Under the pieces are notes generated by a model that worked only from the letters and a program-made list of their open reading frames with translations, did no database searches and had not been told where the DNA came from. Of a DNA stretch of 64,000 nucleotides, positions 12,016 through 22,384 are shown piece by piece. Source of the stretch: Periplaneta americana (Eukaryota > Arthropoda > Insecta > Blattodea > Blattidae); assembly GCF_040183065.1 (NCBI RefSeq), contig NC_091119.1, forward strand, positions 207,249,298-207,313,297, in the 5' to 3' direction. Positions within the stretch are counted from its first letter, which is position 1. Each line of letters opens with the position of its first letter. Position numbers and translations under genes: made by a program.

Positions 12016-12660
12016 CCTAAAGTAAGCTGGTTCATATATGGCATACCAAAAGCCTAAAGCAACGTAACCTGCCACTGGCTCGTATATTTAAGGCATACCA
12101 AAAACCTAAATTAACTTAACCGTAGCAATACCAAGGTATTATAAATAATATGCAGTACCAACGGGGGGAGGGGATATATTGTGAACACTACAAAAATGTT
12201 TAATTTTGAACAATTTTTAAACATTAATAATCGGCAAATAGTATCTACAATAATAAAATTGAAAACTTGAAATTTCATTGTACATTTTGTAACAATTTCG
12301 TCATCGGGGGGGGGGGGGGGAGTTTTTTCCCCCCACTTTGAGATATTTTCGTATTTTAGTAAAACTGTCAGTAAAAACGTTTAAACAGTACAATAAAATA
12401 GAGGCATTCATAACTGACAATAGCTAATATTTTCATATTTTTAATATATCAATTACACATTTAAAATAAAAATTTTGGAGTTGGAAAAGGTGGGCACAAA
12501 GTACCCCACATTGTTAGGGTTAACCTCTCACCGATTCGTATATGAAAGTCATACCAAAAGTCTAACCTAATCTAAACTGTCACAGATTCGTATACGCAAG
12601 GCATAACAAAAGCCTAAACTAACTGAAAGGTTATTGTATATTTTGTAACAATTTCGACAT
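12016..12660. repeat. Diverged tandem repeats and a duplicated 190-bp block
   Basis: Roughly 50-bp repeats built on GATTCGTATA...GGCATACCAAAAGCCTAA recur at about 12020, 12070, 12535, 12590 and again near 13610. The block at about 12340-12530 recurs at about 13405-13600 (TATTTTCGTATTTTAGTA to GGGCACAAAGTACCCC), so the SINE between them lies within a duplicated arrangement. A run of 15 G lies at 12306-12320. Confidence 0.7.
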
Positions 12661-12811
12661 CAAAAAGAGGAGGATATTTTTTTTTCTACGTTGATGTAGT
12701 TTGCATGATATGTATTATCAATTTCTGTATATCACAACTGGTTGAATTGTTTATGCCTTATATTTGATTAACTTACTTGTTTTGTATTATACATATAGCT
12801 CAACTGATGAA

Positions 12812-13365
12812 TGATCGTTTGCGTTTGTAAATTTAATAATCTGATTGGCTATGCATTGTATACTTTTAGTAGAGCCATCGATGTAGCTCAGTCGGCAGAC
12901 TCGCTGGGCTGCTGATCCGGAGCTGCGTTCGGGCTTGGGTTGGATCCCCCTTCGGTGTCATTGAATGGTTTCTTCCGAGGTTTTCCACAGCCGTGGGACT
13001 GAAGCCGGATGGTCTATGGCGAGTCCTTGGCATCAACCCCTTTGATTTGATTACCTGGTTGGGTTTTTCCGAGGTTTCCCCAAACCAAAAGGCAAATGCC
13101 GGGTAATATTTTGGCGAATCTTCGGACCTCACCTCATCTCACTACATCTCGCCAAAATATAGTAAAAAAATTGCACAAAATTGTAGAAAAATTACTAAAT
13201 TGTAAAACTGTAAAAAAATGTAAAAATTGTAATTGTAATATTGTAAAATTTTTACTTTTTCCACATTTTAAAGCTTCATTGCTCATGTAAGATCTATGGA
13301 ATAAAATGAATGAATGAATTAATGAATGAATGAATGAATGAATGAATGAATGAATGAATGAATGG
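12812..13365 (+). mobile_element. tRNA-derived SINE with (GAAT)n tail
   Basis: Contains an A box (GATGTAGCTCAGTCGG) at about 12890 and a B box (GGGTTGGATCCCC) about 55 bases on. A body with GGTTGGGTTTTTCCGAGG follows, then a TGTAAAA-rich stretch and a (GAAT)n tail. A second copy at 28373-28885 shares the same start (GATCGTTTGCGTTT), upstream of the tRNA-like head. The minus-strand open frames across it are by-products. Confidence 0.8.
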
Positions 13366-13664
13366 CCTAAACTAACTATCAAGGAGGGGAGGATATTTTT
13401 TTTTCCACCTTGAGATATTTTCGTATTTTAGTAGGAGCTATCAGTAAAAATGTTTAAACAACAATATAATAAGATATGAGGATTCATAACTGACAATAGC
13501 TAATATTTTCTTATTTTTAATATATCAAAATTTAAAATAAAAATTTTGGTGTTGGAGAAGATGGGCACAAAGTACCCCCCCCCCTCCTCCGTTGGTATTG
13601 CTAGGGTTAATCTGTCACAGATTCGTATGTGCAAGACATACCAAAAGCCTGAAGTAACTTAAAA
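13366..13664. repeat. Second copy of the 190-bp AT-rich block
   Basis: Matches about 12340-12640 with scattered differences, including the GGGCACAAAGTACCCC end and one further ATTCGTATGTGCAAGACATA repeat. Confidence 0.7.
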
Positions 13665-15332
13665 AATTAAAGTGTACACTAGCGTGAAACTTTCATGTCA
13701 CCCTAAGTTATGTTGGTTGACTGAGGAAAAATCTGTAAAACAGTTGAAGGTGTATAAGTGGAGCACGAAAGGAAATACCTATTCGCTAGTTTAACCAAAC
13801 TGTACTTTTATTTACAGAAGGTAACAACCACTAATGTAACAAAAGGTAACGTCTCTGTTCCATTCGAACAAACATCTTTCATTTCTTTATCATTTATAAA
13901 AGTACAATTCTAACATTTTTCTTTAGTAGTAACTTAATACTAAATTATTGGCTTCGTTTATTATTAAACTCAATGGGGGGATGACGCCTCTGCCCCTGGA
14001 CCACTACTCGTAAAGATGGCGGTCTGGTCGAAGGTTACTACGTAAGTACCGACATGGTAGACATTACTTCTGTGAAAATATATACATACACAAAGCCCAT
14101 TACTCACCTCGGTCCAGCTGCTACTCTTCCTCACGGTCCCCCAGAAGAACTCCACACGTAGTTTCTAAGAAGTTTCGAAGTTCGGAATGTAGGCCTACTA
14201 TCTAAAAATTTTTGCCAACCACTTACATCACGATCTACACACAGTAAAAAGTTATTGTTCCACTATCACAATGAACTAAGTACACCTACACTCTGTTTTT
14301 AAAACACGCTATTAAATAAAGACCTTAAATGTTTTTCTATTACTCGGTAAGCTACACACAGAGTTCACCCGTTTAGTACCAGCACACTCGCAAGGTCTGT
14401 AGAACATCATTTATAAATTCAACATTTTAGCGACTTTCCTGTGCTCTACAAGTACACTTTTCTTAAATTATTCGTTTACGTACCATAAAATGACATTTTT
14501 CTTGAATTATTCGTTTAACTAATATAAAATGACGTATTTTCCTCACCTCAAAGTTCACAAAATGAGAATTTTCGAAAAAACGGAATGGCCACCATTATAG
14601 AACTGTATTTACAGCGTTCGAAAATCCACAAACCTTCCCGAAGTTATAAACCAAGCACTGGTAAACGCAATCGTTCCTGAAGGTTATTTTTTATACCGCT
14701 ATGAACTCAGGTTTCTCCTGTCCGCATGGAAAACCAGCCCTCTGAGATAGTTGTGAGCCTAGTCTTCAATATCGCTGTCCGATACGTCACTCAACTCGTT
14801 CAATATTAACGTCACAAATTGGGTTCAGAATTGAAATACCAGATGACAACTCAGTTTGAGTTCGTTGTCCCAGTAGGTAGAGTTAAAACCAGATAATGAC
14901 ACATGAAGGGAACCTAAAAGAGAATGTAAAGAAATAGGAACAGGAGATAAAAAATTATTTTATTGAATTATATTAGATAATAGATCGCAGAACGTCATTG
15001 CATTCGGTCGTCTGCTATGTGGATACCGTGTTCACTTCCCGGCGTAAGCAATGGTTCCGCTACGGTGAACTTGGCCGGGCGTAGGTCTACACAGATGGCG
15101 TTGAGGTTTCTACACGTTAAAATTAAATTCTTTCTTCTCAGCGATCATTGGCAACTATGGCGGCAAAACTGACCTTATCCTCAGTGCCTGAAGATTCATT
15201 TCTTAATTTATTAAGTTTCTAAATGCAATGCTATGAGTTTGAAAGGATACAAAGACGTCCAAGCCTATATTATGAAACTAGTCAACATTCGTCCCCTAAT
15301 TTTGACGGACACAACCCTATAACATTATAAAC
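13665..15332. other. No gene recognised
   Basis: About 1.7 kb with only short open frames and no motif I can place. It may be an old repeat, but I see no clear termini. Confidence 0.4.
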
Positions 15333-15530
15333 ACAGCCATCGGCATAGCTCAGTCGGCTAAGGCGCTTGCCTGCCGTCTAAAATTGCGCTCGGGTGTGGG
15401 TTCTGTTCCTACTTCAGCCGATTACCTGGTTGGGTTTTTTCTGAGGTTTTCCTCAATAGTAAGGTGAATGTCAGGGTAATCTATGACGAATCCTCGGCTT
15501 CATCTCGCCAGATACCATCTTGCTATCGTC
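15333..15530 (+). mobile_element. tRNA-derived SINE
   Basis: tRNA-like head with CATAGCTCAGTCGGCTAAGG (A box) and GTGGGTTCTGTTCC (B box). The body has TACCTGGTTGGGTTTTTTCT and TCATCTCGCCA motifs shared with the SINE at 12812-13365. Confidence 0.75.
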
Positions 15531-15569
15531 AATTCCACTGACGCTAAATAACCTACTAGTTGTTACTTA

Positions 15570-16200
15570 CTTGTTTTTAAGGAACCCGGAGGTTCATTGC
15601 CGCCCTCACATAAGCCCGCCATTGGTCCCTATCCTGAGCAAGATTAACCCATTCTCTATCATCATATCCCACTTCCCTTAAATCCATTTTAATATTATCT
15701 ACGTCTCGGCCTCCCTAAAGGTCTTTTTCCCTCTGGCCTCCCAACTAATACTCTATATGCATTTCTGGATTCGCCCATACGTGCTACATGCCCTGCCCAT
15801 CTCAAACGTCTGGATTTAATGTTCCTAATTATGTCAGGTGAAGAATACAATGCGTGCAGTTCTGTGTTGTGTAACTTTCTCCATTCTCCTGTAACTTCAT
15901 CTCTCTTAGCCCCAAATATTTTCTTAAGCACCTTATTCTCAAACACCCTTAACCTATGTTCCTCTCTCAAAGTGAGAGTCCAAGTTTCACAACCATAAAG
16001 AACAACCGGTAATATAACTGTTTTATAAATTCTAACTTTCAGATTTTTTGACAGCAGACTGGATGATAAAAGCTTCTCAACCGAATAATAAAAGGCATTC
16101 CCCATATTTATTCTGTGTTTAATTTCCTCCCGAGTATCATTTATATTTGTTAGTGTTGCTCCCAGATATTTGAACTTCTCCACCTCTTTATTCTGCACTT
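15570..16200 (-). mobile_element. RTE-like LINE, 5'-truncated; RT C-terminal domain
   Basis: A 167-residue minus-strand frame (16198-15695) carries [62 protein letters not shown] and LRWAGHVARMGESRNAYRVL. It ends GRPRRR and then passes through a stop in the 3' segment (MDLREVGYD-like, then DRWRAYVRAAMN-like). The 3' tail is an ACTT/AAGT repeat. It lacks the catalytic YADD block and the endonuclease, so it is a truncated copy. Confidence 0.8.
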
Positions 16201-16236
16201 AATTTACCCCTTGAAGCTGGTATATTCGTTATAACA

Positions 16237-16237
<1 letters not shown>

Positions 16238-16269
<32 letters not shown>
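16238..16269. repeat. Poly(A) tract
   Basis: Thirty-two consecutive A at the 5'-truncation side of the preceding LINE fragment. Confidence 0.9.
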
Positions 16270-16270
<1 letters not shown>

Positions 16271-16710
16271 AGAATGGTGTCCTACATAATAAAGTCGTTC
16301 ACGTGTAAACCTAAGCTCTCGTGAAATCAACTAAAGTCTTCTCCGAAAGTAGGATTGCCAGGTATTGCATATTGTACGGAATGTTCCATATTTGAAACCT
16401 GAAAAACTTGACCCTTATGAAATCCATATGGGACACCAAAAATCCCGTATTTACGGACATTATGTTATGACCAACGGTTTTATTTTTGTTTTATTCTTTC
16501 TCCTCTACTGTTTTTACCGATACGTATATCATGTTATGTAACTATGATAAAAAAAAGTCACATCATTGTCTTTACAAATGTAACAACGAAGGAAATAAAT
16601 TTAAACTTCTACCTGCTTATGTTTCAGTTGGAAGTAATTTTATTTCCAAGAATTAGATATGCATAATTATTCGTACAATAATATTGTTGTTGCTGGATTA
16701 TGTAAACTGA

Positions 16711-16713
<3 letters not shown>
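16270..16713. other. No gene recognised
   Basis: AT-rich spacer with no motif found. Confidence 0.4.

Positions 16714-16759
<46 letters not shown>
16714..16759. repeat. (TA)n microsatellite
   Basis: Uninterrupted TA dinucleotides. Confidence 0.95.
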
Positions 16760-16762
<3 letters not shown>

Positions 16763-16904
16763 TACTATAATTCAGTTTAAAAATATTATTAGATAAGCAG
16801 CAACAGTGGAAAAATATGTAGTGTTAAGTTGCACAGATTGCGATTTTCACAGAAAAAGTTTTTTTTTAATATTATTTTATTAGTTATTAATTTCTTACTA
16901 AGTA

Positions 16905-17340
16905 AAAGGTAAAAGGTATCTTGGAGTGTAGGCTTTCACGGCCGGCGTCAATAGTAGAAAAGTTTTCCGGGCTATGAGGCCGTGGTCTGTTGGTTGTGAG
17001 ACCAAACGTTTCGTTCACTGCTGCGGTGAACATCTGAAAACTTTTCTGTAAAAGGTATCCCCGTAATATGCCGTGAAGGCACTTGGGGGGCATGGAGGTA
17101 GAGCCCCATGCTTTCCATGACCTCGGCACTAGAATGAGATGGTGTGGTCGGCACCACGCTCTGACCGCCTTTTACCCCCGGGAAAGACCCGGTACTCAAT
17201 TTTATAGGAGGCTGAGTGAACCTCGGGGCCGTTCTGAAAGTTTGGCAACGAGAAAAAATCCTGTCACCACCTGGAATCGAACCCCTGACCTTCACAAGTC
17301 CGTAGCCAGCTGCTCTACCAACTGAGCTACCCGGCCACTC
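16905..17340 (-). mobile_element. tRNA-derived SINE, long form
   Basis: On the minus strand the head (about 17336 to 17268) reads GGCCGGGTAGCTCAGTTGGT (A box), then CTACGGA in the anticodon-loop position, then GGGGTTCGATTCC (B box). The anticodon stem does not pair, so this is a SINE head, not a gene. A GC-richer body of about 350 bp with GAGGTCATGGAAAGCATGG follows, ending near 16905. Confidence 0.65.
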
Positions 17341-17364
17341 AATTTATTACTAATACCGGCAATA

Positions 17365-17412
<48 letters not shown>
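17365..17412. repeat. (AAT)n microsatellite
   Basis: Sixteen or so AAT units, with a variant ATAGT at the end. Confidence 0.9.
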
Positions 17413-17413
<1 letters not shown>

Positions 17414-18043
17414 GTATTCCTAATAATTAAACATAGCAGTAGATTACTATGTTAAATTACGTGGTATTATTAGACTGGTAGAAATCAGAAATACGTTGAG
17501 CTTCAGTGACAAAAATAATGGATGACAAAGAACGTTAATTCCGATTTTTTAATTATTTTATAGTAGGCTATTCAGGAGGTTTGTGATAGTGCTATATTTT
17601 CTAGGTTGTTTAATGCATAATACCGTACATATTTTGAACTTTCTAATGCATAACTATCCGAGCACTACTTGTAGCAGTAATCAGTTATAAGTAACAGAAA
17701 TAGGCTCTTATTACAGTTATGTCGCTTGAACTTTGCAACAATCGACTTAGAATGTAACACAATTATAAACATTAGCGGAAATAAGTAAAACTTAAAGCTG
17801 ATTGTAATAGCTGTAAGTACAAATACATAATACCACACGATAACTGATGCATCCCTTCCTGTCCCGTGCTTAAAATAAAGGTCAGCACCTATTCATATTA
17901 TGTGATCGAACAAACTAGGAAAGAAGGTTGCAGGAGTCGGTAGAAATAGCTTTCTCTGCATATTATACGTCTTAATAAATATTTTCAAGGTTCTTGTTCA
18001 CATATTTAAATCAAAAACAACTGAAATAATATCGTAGCTCTTA
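17413..18043. other. No gene recognised; distal 3' flank of the serpin locus
   Basis: AT-rich sequence downstream (minus-strand sense) of the most 3' serpin cassette. If a shared 3'-UTR exon exists for the upstream cassettes, it could lie here or beyond, but I cannot identify it. Confidence 0.4.
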
Positions 18044-18049
18044 TTTATT
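18044..18049 (-). promoter_or_regulatory. Poly(A) signal of the most 3' serpin exon
   Basis: AATAAA on the minus strand, 31 bases after the stop codon of the 18.1-kb cassette. No strong splice donor intervenes. This suggests that this cassette is used as a terminal exon. Confidence 0.55.
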
Positions 18050-18079
18050 GCTATATTTTACAATGATTACACATCATTA

Positions 18080-18210
18080 TCAAGGCTGTGAAAAACGTCC
18101 CACAAACAGGATGGATCCAGTGCTGATGTCCAAGAGCACGAAGAGGAATGGGTGGTTGGCCGTGAACACCGGCTCTGGTCGGAAAGCCATCCGCGTGGCT
18201 ATGATCATGG
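18080..18210 (-). CDS. Serpin alternative RCL exon, cassette 11 (P1 Arg)
   Basis: Follows a TTCTTTTAG acceptor and starts with two bases (CC) completing a codon from the previous exon. It then encodes 42 residues and a TGA. The loop is MIIATRMAFRPEPV, followed by FTANHPFLFVLLD and SILFVGRF, and the protein ends SQP. The F-T-A-N-H-P-F-L-F-V-L run fits the serpin C-terminal signature. Placing P1 nine residues before the signature F gives Arg-Met, predicting inhibition of trypsin-like proteases such as clip-domain or processing enzymes. It is the most 3' cassette and the only intact one without an adjacent donor; AATAAA follows at 31 bases. The exon is intact. Confidence 0.88.
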
Positions 18211-18239
18211 CTAAAAGAATTCACACATTACATGGCATG

Positions 18240-18814
18240 TAATAACAATGAAATAATAAATGGTCAGCATAAATGATAAGTAAGATTGTACATATTTTTA
18301 AAATACAATGGAACTGAAGTACTATCCTGTTACATGTTGCAAGAACAGAGAGAGTCCTATGAGCCATCTTCAAACATTTAATAAATACTCATAGCAGAAT
18401 AGACTCGAGCTGTAGCATAACCAAAGTATCTGGGTTCGATTCCTGCCACGGCAATACAAGATGTCTCAAGTGTGCTCCTCTGATCTTGTAGCACCATGCT
18501 GACAATGTGAGCAGTAGCATCGAAATTAGTTTTGGAAAATAAATTTGGGCCCAAATTAAAAAAAAGATACAGTACCTAATCCACTAAAATGGGTACATCT
18601 CAATCATATTTAAAGATGTATTCAAAATTTCTTTGACACTTTATTTCTCAAAGTAAGTTTTTTAAAATGTCTTCAAGCACAATTTTTAGTCTCGCTTTCA
18701 AAATTGTTTGATAAACAATTACATTTTAGAGGTACTTTCATAGAAATTGGAGGTGTATTTTCCTAATGAAATAAAATAACAAATTTCTACAATAGAAAAA
18801 AAAGTTTCCTAACC
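18240..18814 (+). mobile_element. Serpin intron with a tRNA-derived SINE
   Basis: At about 18405-18575 the plus strand holds a tRNA-like head (GAGCTGTAGCATAACC, then GGGTTCGATTCCTGCCACGG), a short body and an A-rich tail. The rest of the interval shows nothing recognisable. Confidence 0.5.
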
Positions 18815-19307
18815 TAAAAATATGTATATATTTTGATGTACCGAAGTACATATGATATTTCCATGCAGATATTCTGCGTCATCATATGCTGAAAGAGTGA
18901 TGGAACGGAGAAAAATTCTCTCCGGCGCCGGGATTTGAACCCAGGTTTTCAGCTCTACGTGCTGATGCTTTATCCACTAAGCCATGCCGGATACAACCCC
19001 GACGCCGGTTCGAATCGTCTCAGATTAAGCTCCATCTCTTGGGTTCCCTCTAGTGGCCGCCCTCTGCACTACGTCATAGATGTCTATGAACGCAGGACCG
19101 AAGTCCATACATGTGTTGAGGTGCACTCGAATGAGTGACTGGTTGGCCGGGAGCTTAATCTGAGACGATTCGAACCGGCATCGGGGTTGTATCCGGCGTG
19201 GCTTAGTGGATAAAGCATCAGCACGTAGAGCTGAAAACCCGGGTTCAAATCCCGGCGCCGGAGAGAATTTTTCTCCGTTCCATCACTCTTTCAGCATAAA
19301 AATATGT
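18815..19307 (-). mobile_element. Palindromic SINE-like element with tRNA cloverleaf arms, copy 1
   Basis: Flanked by an 11-base duplication TAAAAATATGT (18815-18825 and 19297-19307). It ends at the left in an AT-rich tail preceded by a small hairpin (GATGTACCGAAGTACAT), as a reverse-transcribed tail would. The two arms are inverted copies of one another, each containing a tRNA-like sequence (18921-18991 minus, 19192-19262 plus) joined by a non-tRNA centre. Target duplication plus a simple-sequence tail argue for retroposition, despite the inverted-repeat form. Confidence 0.75.
19192..19262 (+). repeat. tRNA-like cloverleaf arm
   Basis: A 71-base sequence folds as a full cloverleaf. The acceptor TCCGGCG pairs with CGCCGGA; a GCTT/AAGC D stem; anticodon stem TCAGC with GCTGA around loop ACGTAGA; and a T arm CCGGG TTCAAAT CCCGG. 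The loop would give anticodon GTA, but position 33 is C instead of T. The inverted, repeated context says it is the SINE's polymerase III head, not a tRNA gene. The partner arm at 18921-18991 has one acceptor mismatch. Confidence 0.7.
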
Positions 19308-20477
19308 GTCAAATATCCTGCACATAGCATTTATAGTTCCGAAAACATGAACTTTCTGTATCAAATAAAGCAAAAAATTGAAGTTACGAGAAATTACTAT
19401 AAAAGTTTAACGCCATTTAAAAATCTTGCCACGGCAGCTGGCAAGCCCATAAATGCACTTTAAATTTTATGTAATGTATTTTTACATATCAAAGAGTATT
19501 TTAAATGAAAAAAAAAATGAAAATTTTACTGGTTTTCCACCATATTTAATTATCTTCCCTTCTTAAGCAAATCACACAAAATTTTCAAATATTTTATACA
19601 ATAATATTAGATAAATTTAGGGTTGAAATCTCTTTCAGAATAAGCTTCAGTAACTTGAAGTAAAATCTACTGCTCTGAGCAGAAAATTTATCAATTAACA
19701 CTGAATTCTAATGAAGCTTCTTTGATTTTACCTTGTCTAAAAATTACAAGTTATGAAATATGTTTATTAAGAAGAAACTTTGATGAACACTCGTAAGATA
19801 AATTAAACAGAATATCTCCACTAGTGAGGGTGATCAGTTCCAATTTACTAGGCAGAGAAGCACCAGCTCTCTGTTGTAAGTTACAGGAAAATAAAGTTTA
19901 TCTCAAAGTATAACAAATGTAGTTTATTAAAATATCACTCAATTTTTAAATATTCTCATTTTTATGACTTACCCGCACCTTTCGTATATTTACACAAAAC
20001 TCACGTACAACTGAAGCAAACAATAACAAACTTGTGACAAATAGTGACATAGAAGCAAGATTATGAACATCTCAAAACATTGTGACATATAGACACAAGA
20101 CAGATATTAAAACTAATAAGACATTCTTATCAATAAAGAAAGACACAAACTATGTCCTGACAATCAACTTGTAATATCCATTCAACAGATCCAAAACATG
20201 TAGAGATGTTATTTAACATTTATAGCTACTTATAGCAAAGCTTCTTAACTTTACTGCATTTGTAGTGAGTTACTTACTCAGTGCAGAATACTGAAGTGCT
20301 ATTTTGCCCAACAAGCAAACGCAGTGCCTTGCCTTTTACTGTGCTCAACATTATGTGAAACAAGAGATACATACAGCAAAAGTGATATTTGAAATTCAAT
20401 TAAAATTTTAAAATAAATACCTACAACAAAAGATATAATCAGCTTCTAAATTATCATAACCATACAGTAAATTGTTT
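19308..20477. other. Intronic sequence, no gene recognised
   Basis: AT-rich sequence between the foldback SINE and the protease-like 3' exon. Nothing recognisable on either strand. Confidence 0.4.
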
Positions 20478-20924
20478 TTAACTAAATGTTAACTCTGGCA
20501 CATTTTCTTGCAGCCAATTCTTGTAGTACCACGTGGATGTGAAGTGCATATGCATGACTTTCAAATCTCGGCTTTCCTCCCTCACATATCTGATAGAGAT
20601 GGCAACAGCAACCTGCCATCCATCGCACACTAGCGGTCCTCCAGAATCTCCAAAATATATATACTTAAGTGGCCTTTGATCACTCTTGAAGCAAATCTTA
20701 TCCTCAGGATGAAATAAATAAAATGGACAAGGAACTTCTGAACCCAAAAACACATGGAATAAAAGAGTGTTTTCACTATGAGGAAGAATATCCTCAGCAT
20801 CGTCTGCTGTCTTTCCGAATCCGATAGCTATACAGTCATTGTACTTCACTCTCGGACCTGATAGAATTACTTTGTCTATATTTTCGGAGAAGTTTATATT
20901 ACCTTCCATATTTAACAAAGCTAA
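20478..20924 (-). pseudogene. Serine-protease-like 3' exon (Ser region)
   Basis: 146 codons to a TAA. Beginning LLNMEGNINFSENIDKVIL, it matches the stretch just after the catalytic Asp in trypsin-like proteases. NDCIAIGFGKT corresponds to the usual CxxxGWGxT, GDSGGPLVCDGWQVAVAIS holds the nucleophile Ser, and YYKNWLQENVPEL is the usual C-terminal helix. The residue before GDSGG is not the usual Cys context. Upstream, the coding sequence runs straight into a SINE whose 12-base duplication splits the Asp motif; coding resumes at 21671-21796. Family clear; whether the gene is a dead homologue or a pseudogene depends on whether the SINE is spliced out. Confidence 0.7.
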
Positions 20925-21682
20925 CGATGAAAGAGTAATGGAATGGAGAAAAATTCTCTCCGGCGCCAGGACTTGAACCCGGGTTTTCAGCTCTACGTGC
21001 TGATGCTTTATCCACTAAGCCACACCGGATACAACTCCGGCGCCGAACAGAATTGTCTCTGATTGAGTTCCAACTCTTGGGTTCCCTCTAGTGGCCGCCC
21101 TCTGCACTACGTCATAGATGTCTATGAACATAGGACCGAAGTCCACACATGTGCTGAGGTGCACTCGTTATGAGTGAGTGTACCTCAGCACATGTGTGGA
21201 CTTCGGTCCTATGTTCATAGACATCTATGACGTAGTCCACACATGTGCTGAGGTGCACTCGTTATGAGTGAGTGTACCTCAGCACATGTGTGGACTTCGG
21301 TCCTATGTTCATAGACATCTATGACGTAGTCCACACATGTGCTGAGGTGCACTCATAATGAGTGAGTGCACCTCAGCACATGTGTGGACTTCAGTCCTAT
21401 GTTCATAAACATCTATGACGTAGTGCAGAGGGCGGCCACTAGAGGGAACCCTAGAGTTGGAACTCAATCAGAGACAATTCTGTTCGGCGCCGGAGTTGTA
21501 TCCGGTGTGGCTTAGTGGATAAAGCATCAGCACGTAGAGCTGAAAACCCGGGTTCAAGTCCCGGCGCCGGAGAGAATTTTTCTCCGTTCCATTACTCTTT
21601 CATCGTATGATGATGCAGAATATCTGCATGGAAATATCATATGTACTTCGGTACATTGAAATAATATATATAACAAAGCTAA
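20913..21682 (+). mobile_element. Palindromic SINE-like element with tRNA arms, copy 2, inside a protease exon
   Basis: The 12-base duplication TAACAAAGCTAA lies at 20913-20924 and 21671-21682. The body has the same arms as copy 1: tRNA-like 20959-21029 (minus) and 21501-21571 (plus). Between them is a nested series of alternating inverted copies of a segment with CTCAGCACATGTGTGGACTT and ACATCTATGACGTAG (about 21075-21440). That makes it longer than copy 1. The 3' side carries the hairpin around GTACTTCGGTACATTG and a TATATA tail. Both copies end in the same tail, so the palindrome is a property of the family. Confidence 0.78.
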
Positions 21683-21796
21683 GTCACTACGATATTGTGA
21701 TGATAGTGGTATATAGAAATGCAGATGTGAGTTTATTCTTGCAATTCTGCGTTCTTCTACTGGCTTTGAGACGTCTATATCAAAATATCTCTCAAC
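21671..21796 (-). pseudogene. Serine-protease-like exon (Asp region), interrupted by a SINE
   Basis: Read on the minus strand after a CTTGAG boundary: VERYFDIDVSKPVEERRIAR, then INSHLHFYIPLSSQYRSD and LALL. The SDLALL motif is the catalytic-Asp block of chymotrypsin-fold proteases, and PVEERRIARI...H fits the preceding strand. The frame joins exactly to the 20478-20924 exon if one copy of the 12-base duplication and the SINE are removed. Joining to the upstream exon keeps phase (SDLT then VERYFD). Confidence 0.6.
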
Positions 21797-21992
21797 CTCA
21801 AGTTACACTGGGTCTGAGAGTTACTTCACAGATAAACAACAAACAGTAACCACAAAAGTTAAGGCTAACAAGTCACACACAAGTTCCAGGCATTAAGTCC
21901 ATTTCTTGATAATGCACTGCCAGTCTAGTGTACTTGCAGTAAGGGTGATAATAGAATGCAGACAAATCAGTTCTCCATGGTGCTCTGTTTAC

Positions 21993-22142
21993 CGTTAGAT
22001 CTGAGGTTTGCAAATTCCAATGCAACCGAGGCCAACAGATTTTTACAGCTAATAAAAGTCTACCTATGACAAAACTGTCTCCTACTTGAATAACAGTAAT
22101 TATATCACACACGTTAATTCCTCGAAAATGGAATTCTTCCTC
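21993..22142 (-). pseudogene. Serine-protease-like exon (His region, His absent)
   Basis: Bounded by a possible AG acceptor (CTGATAG) and a GTAAAC donor after ACG. It encodes EEFHFRGINVCDIITVIQVG, then DSFVIGRLLLAVKICWPRLH and ending LQTSDLT. LLLAVKICW lies where active proteases have VLTAAHC, so the catalytic His would be Ile. That would make the product a serine-protease homologue without activity. The assignment rests on position and the in-phase junction to the next exon, since similarity here is weak. Confidence 0.45.
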
Positions 22143-22384
22143 CTATCAGGTTAGATAGGTGGCTTAGCTGAAGAAAGAACTCCAATATGCAAGCAATCAA
22201 CCAATATTAATCTTGTTACAGAAAACATTCAAATCAGAGTACAACTATTCATTGCTCTGGTCAGCTGCTCGAAATCAAATTATCCAGGGACAACAAAAAT
22301 CAAAATACACTTCTATTTCGGTAATACGACAATGCACTGTGATGTTAAAATGTAGATTTCAAAATTTCATCCACGATAAACTTT

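Noticed and set aside
12880-12960. tRNA gene at the A and B boxes
   Set aside because: The stems do not pair, and the sequence continues into a SINE body found twice more.
12866-13132. 88-codon minus-strand frame repeated at 28426-28686
   Set aside because: It lies across a SINE in antisense. Repetition comes from the SINE, not from a gene family.
19192-19262. A functional tRNA-Tyr gene (perfect cloverleaf, GTA anticodon)
   Set aside because: Position 33 is C, and the same unit occurs in inverted pairs inside a retroposon with target duplications. It is a SINE head.
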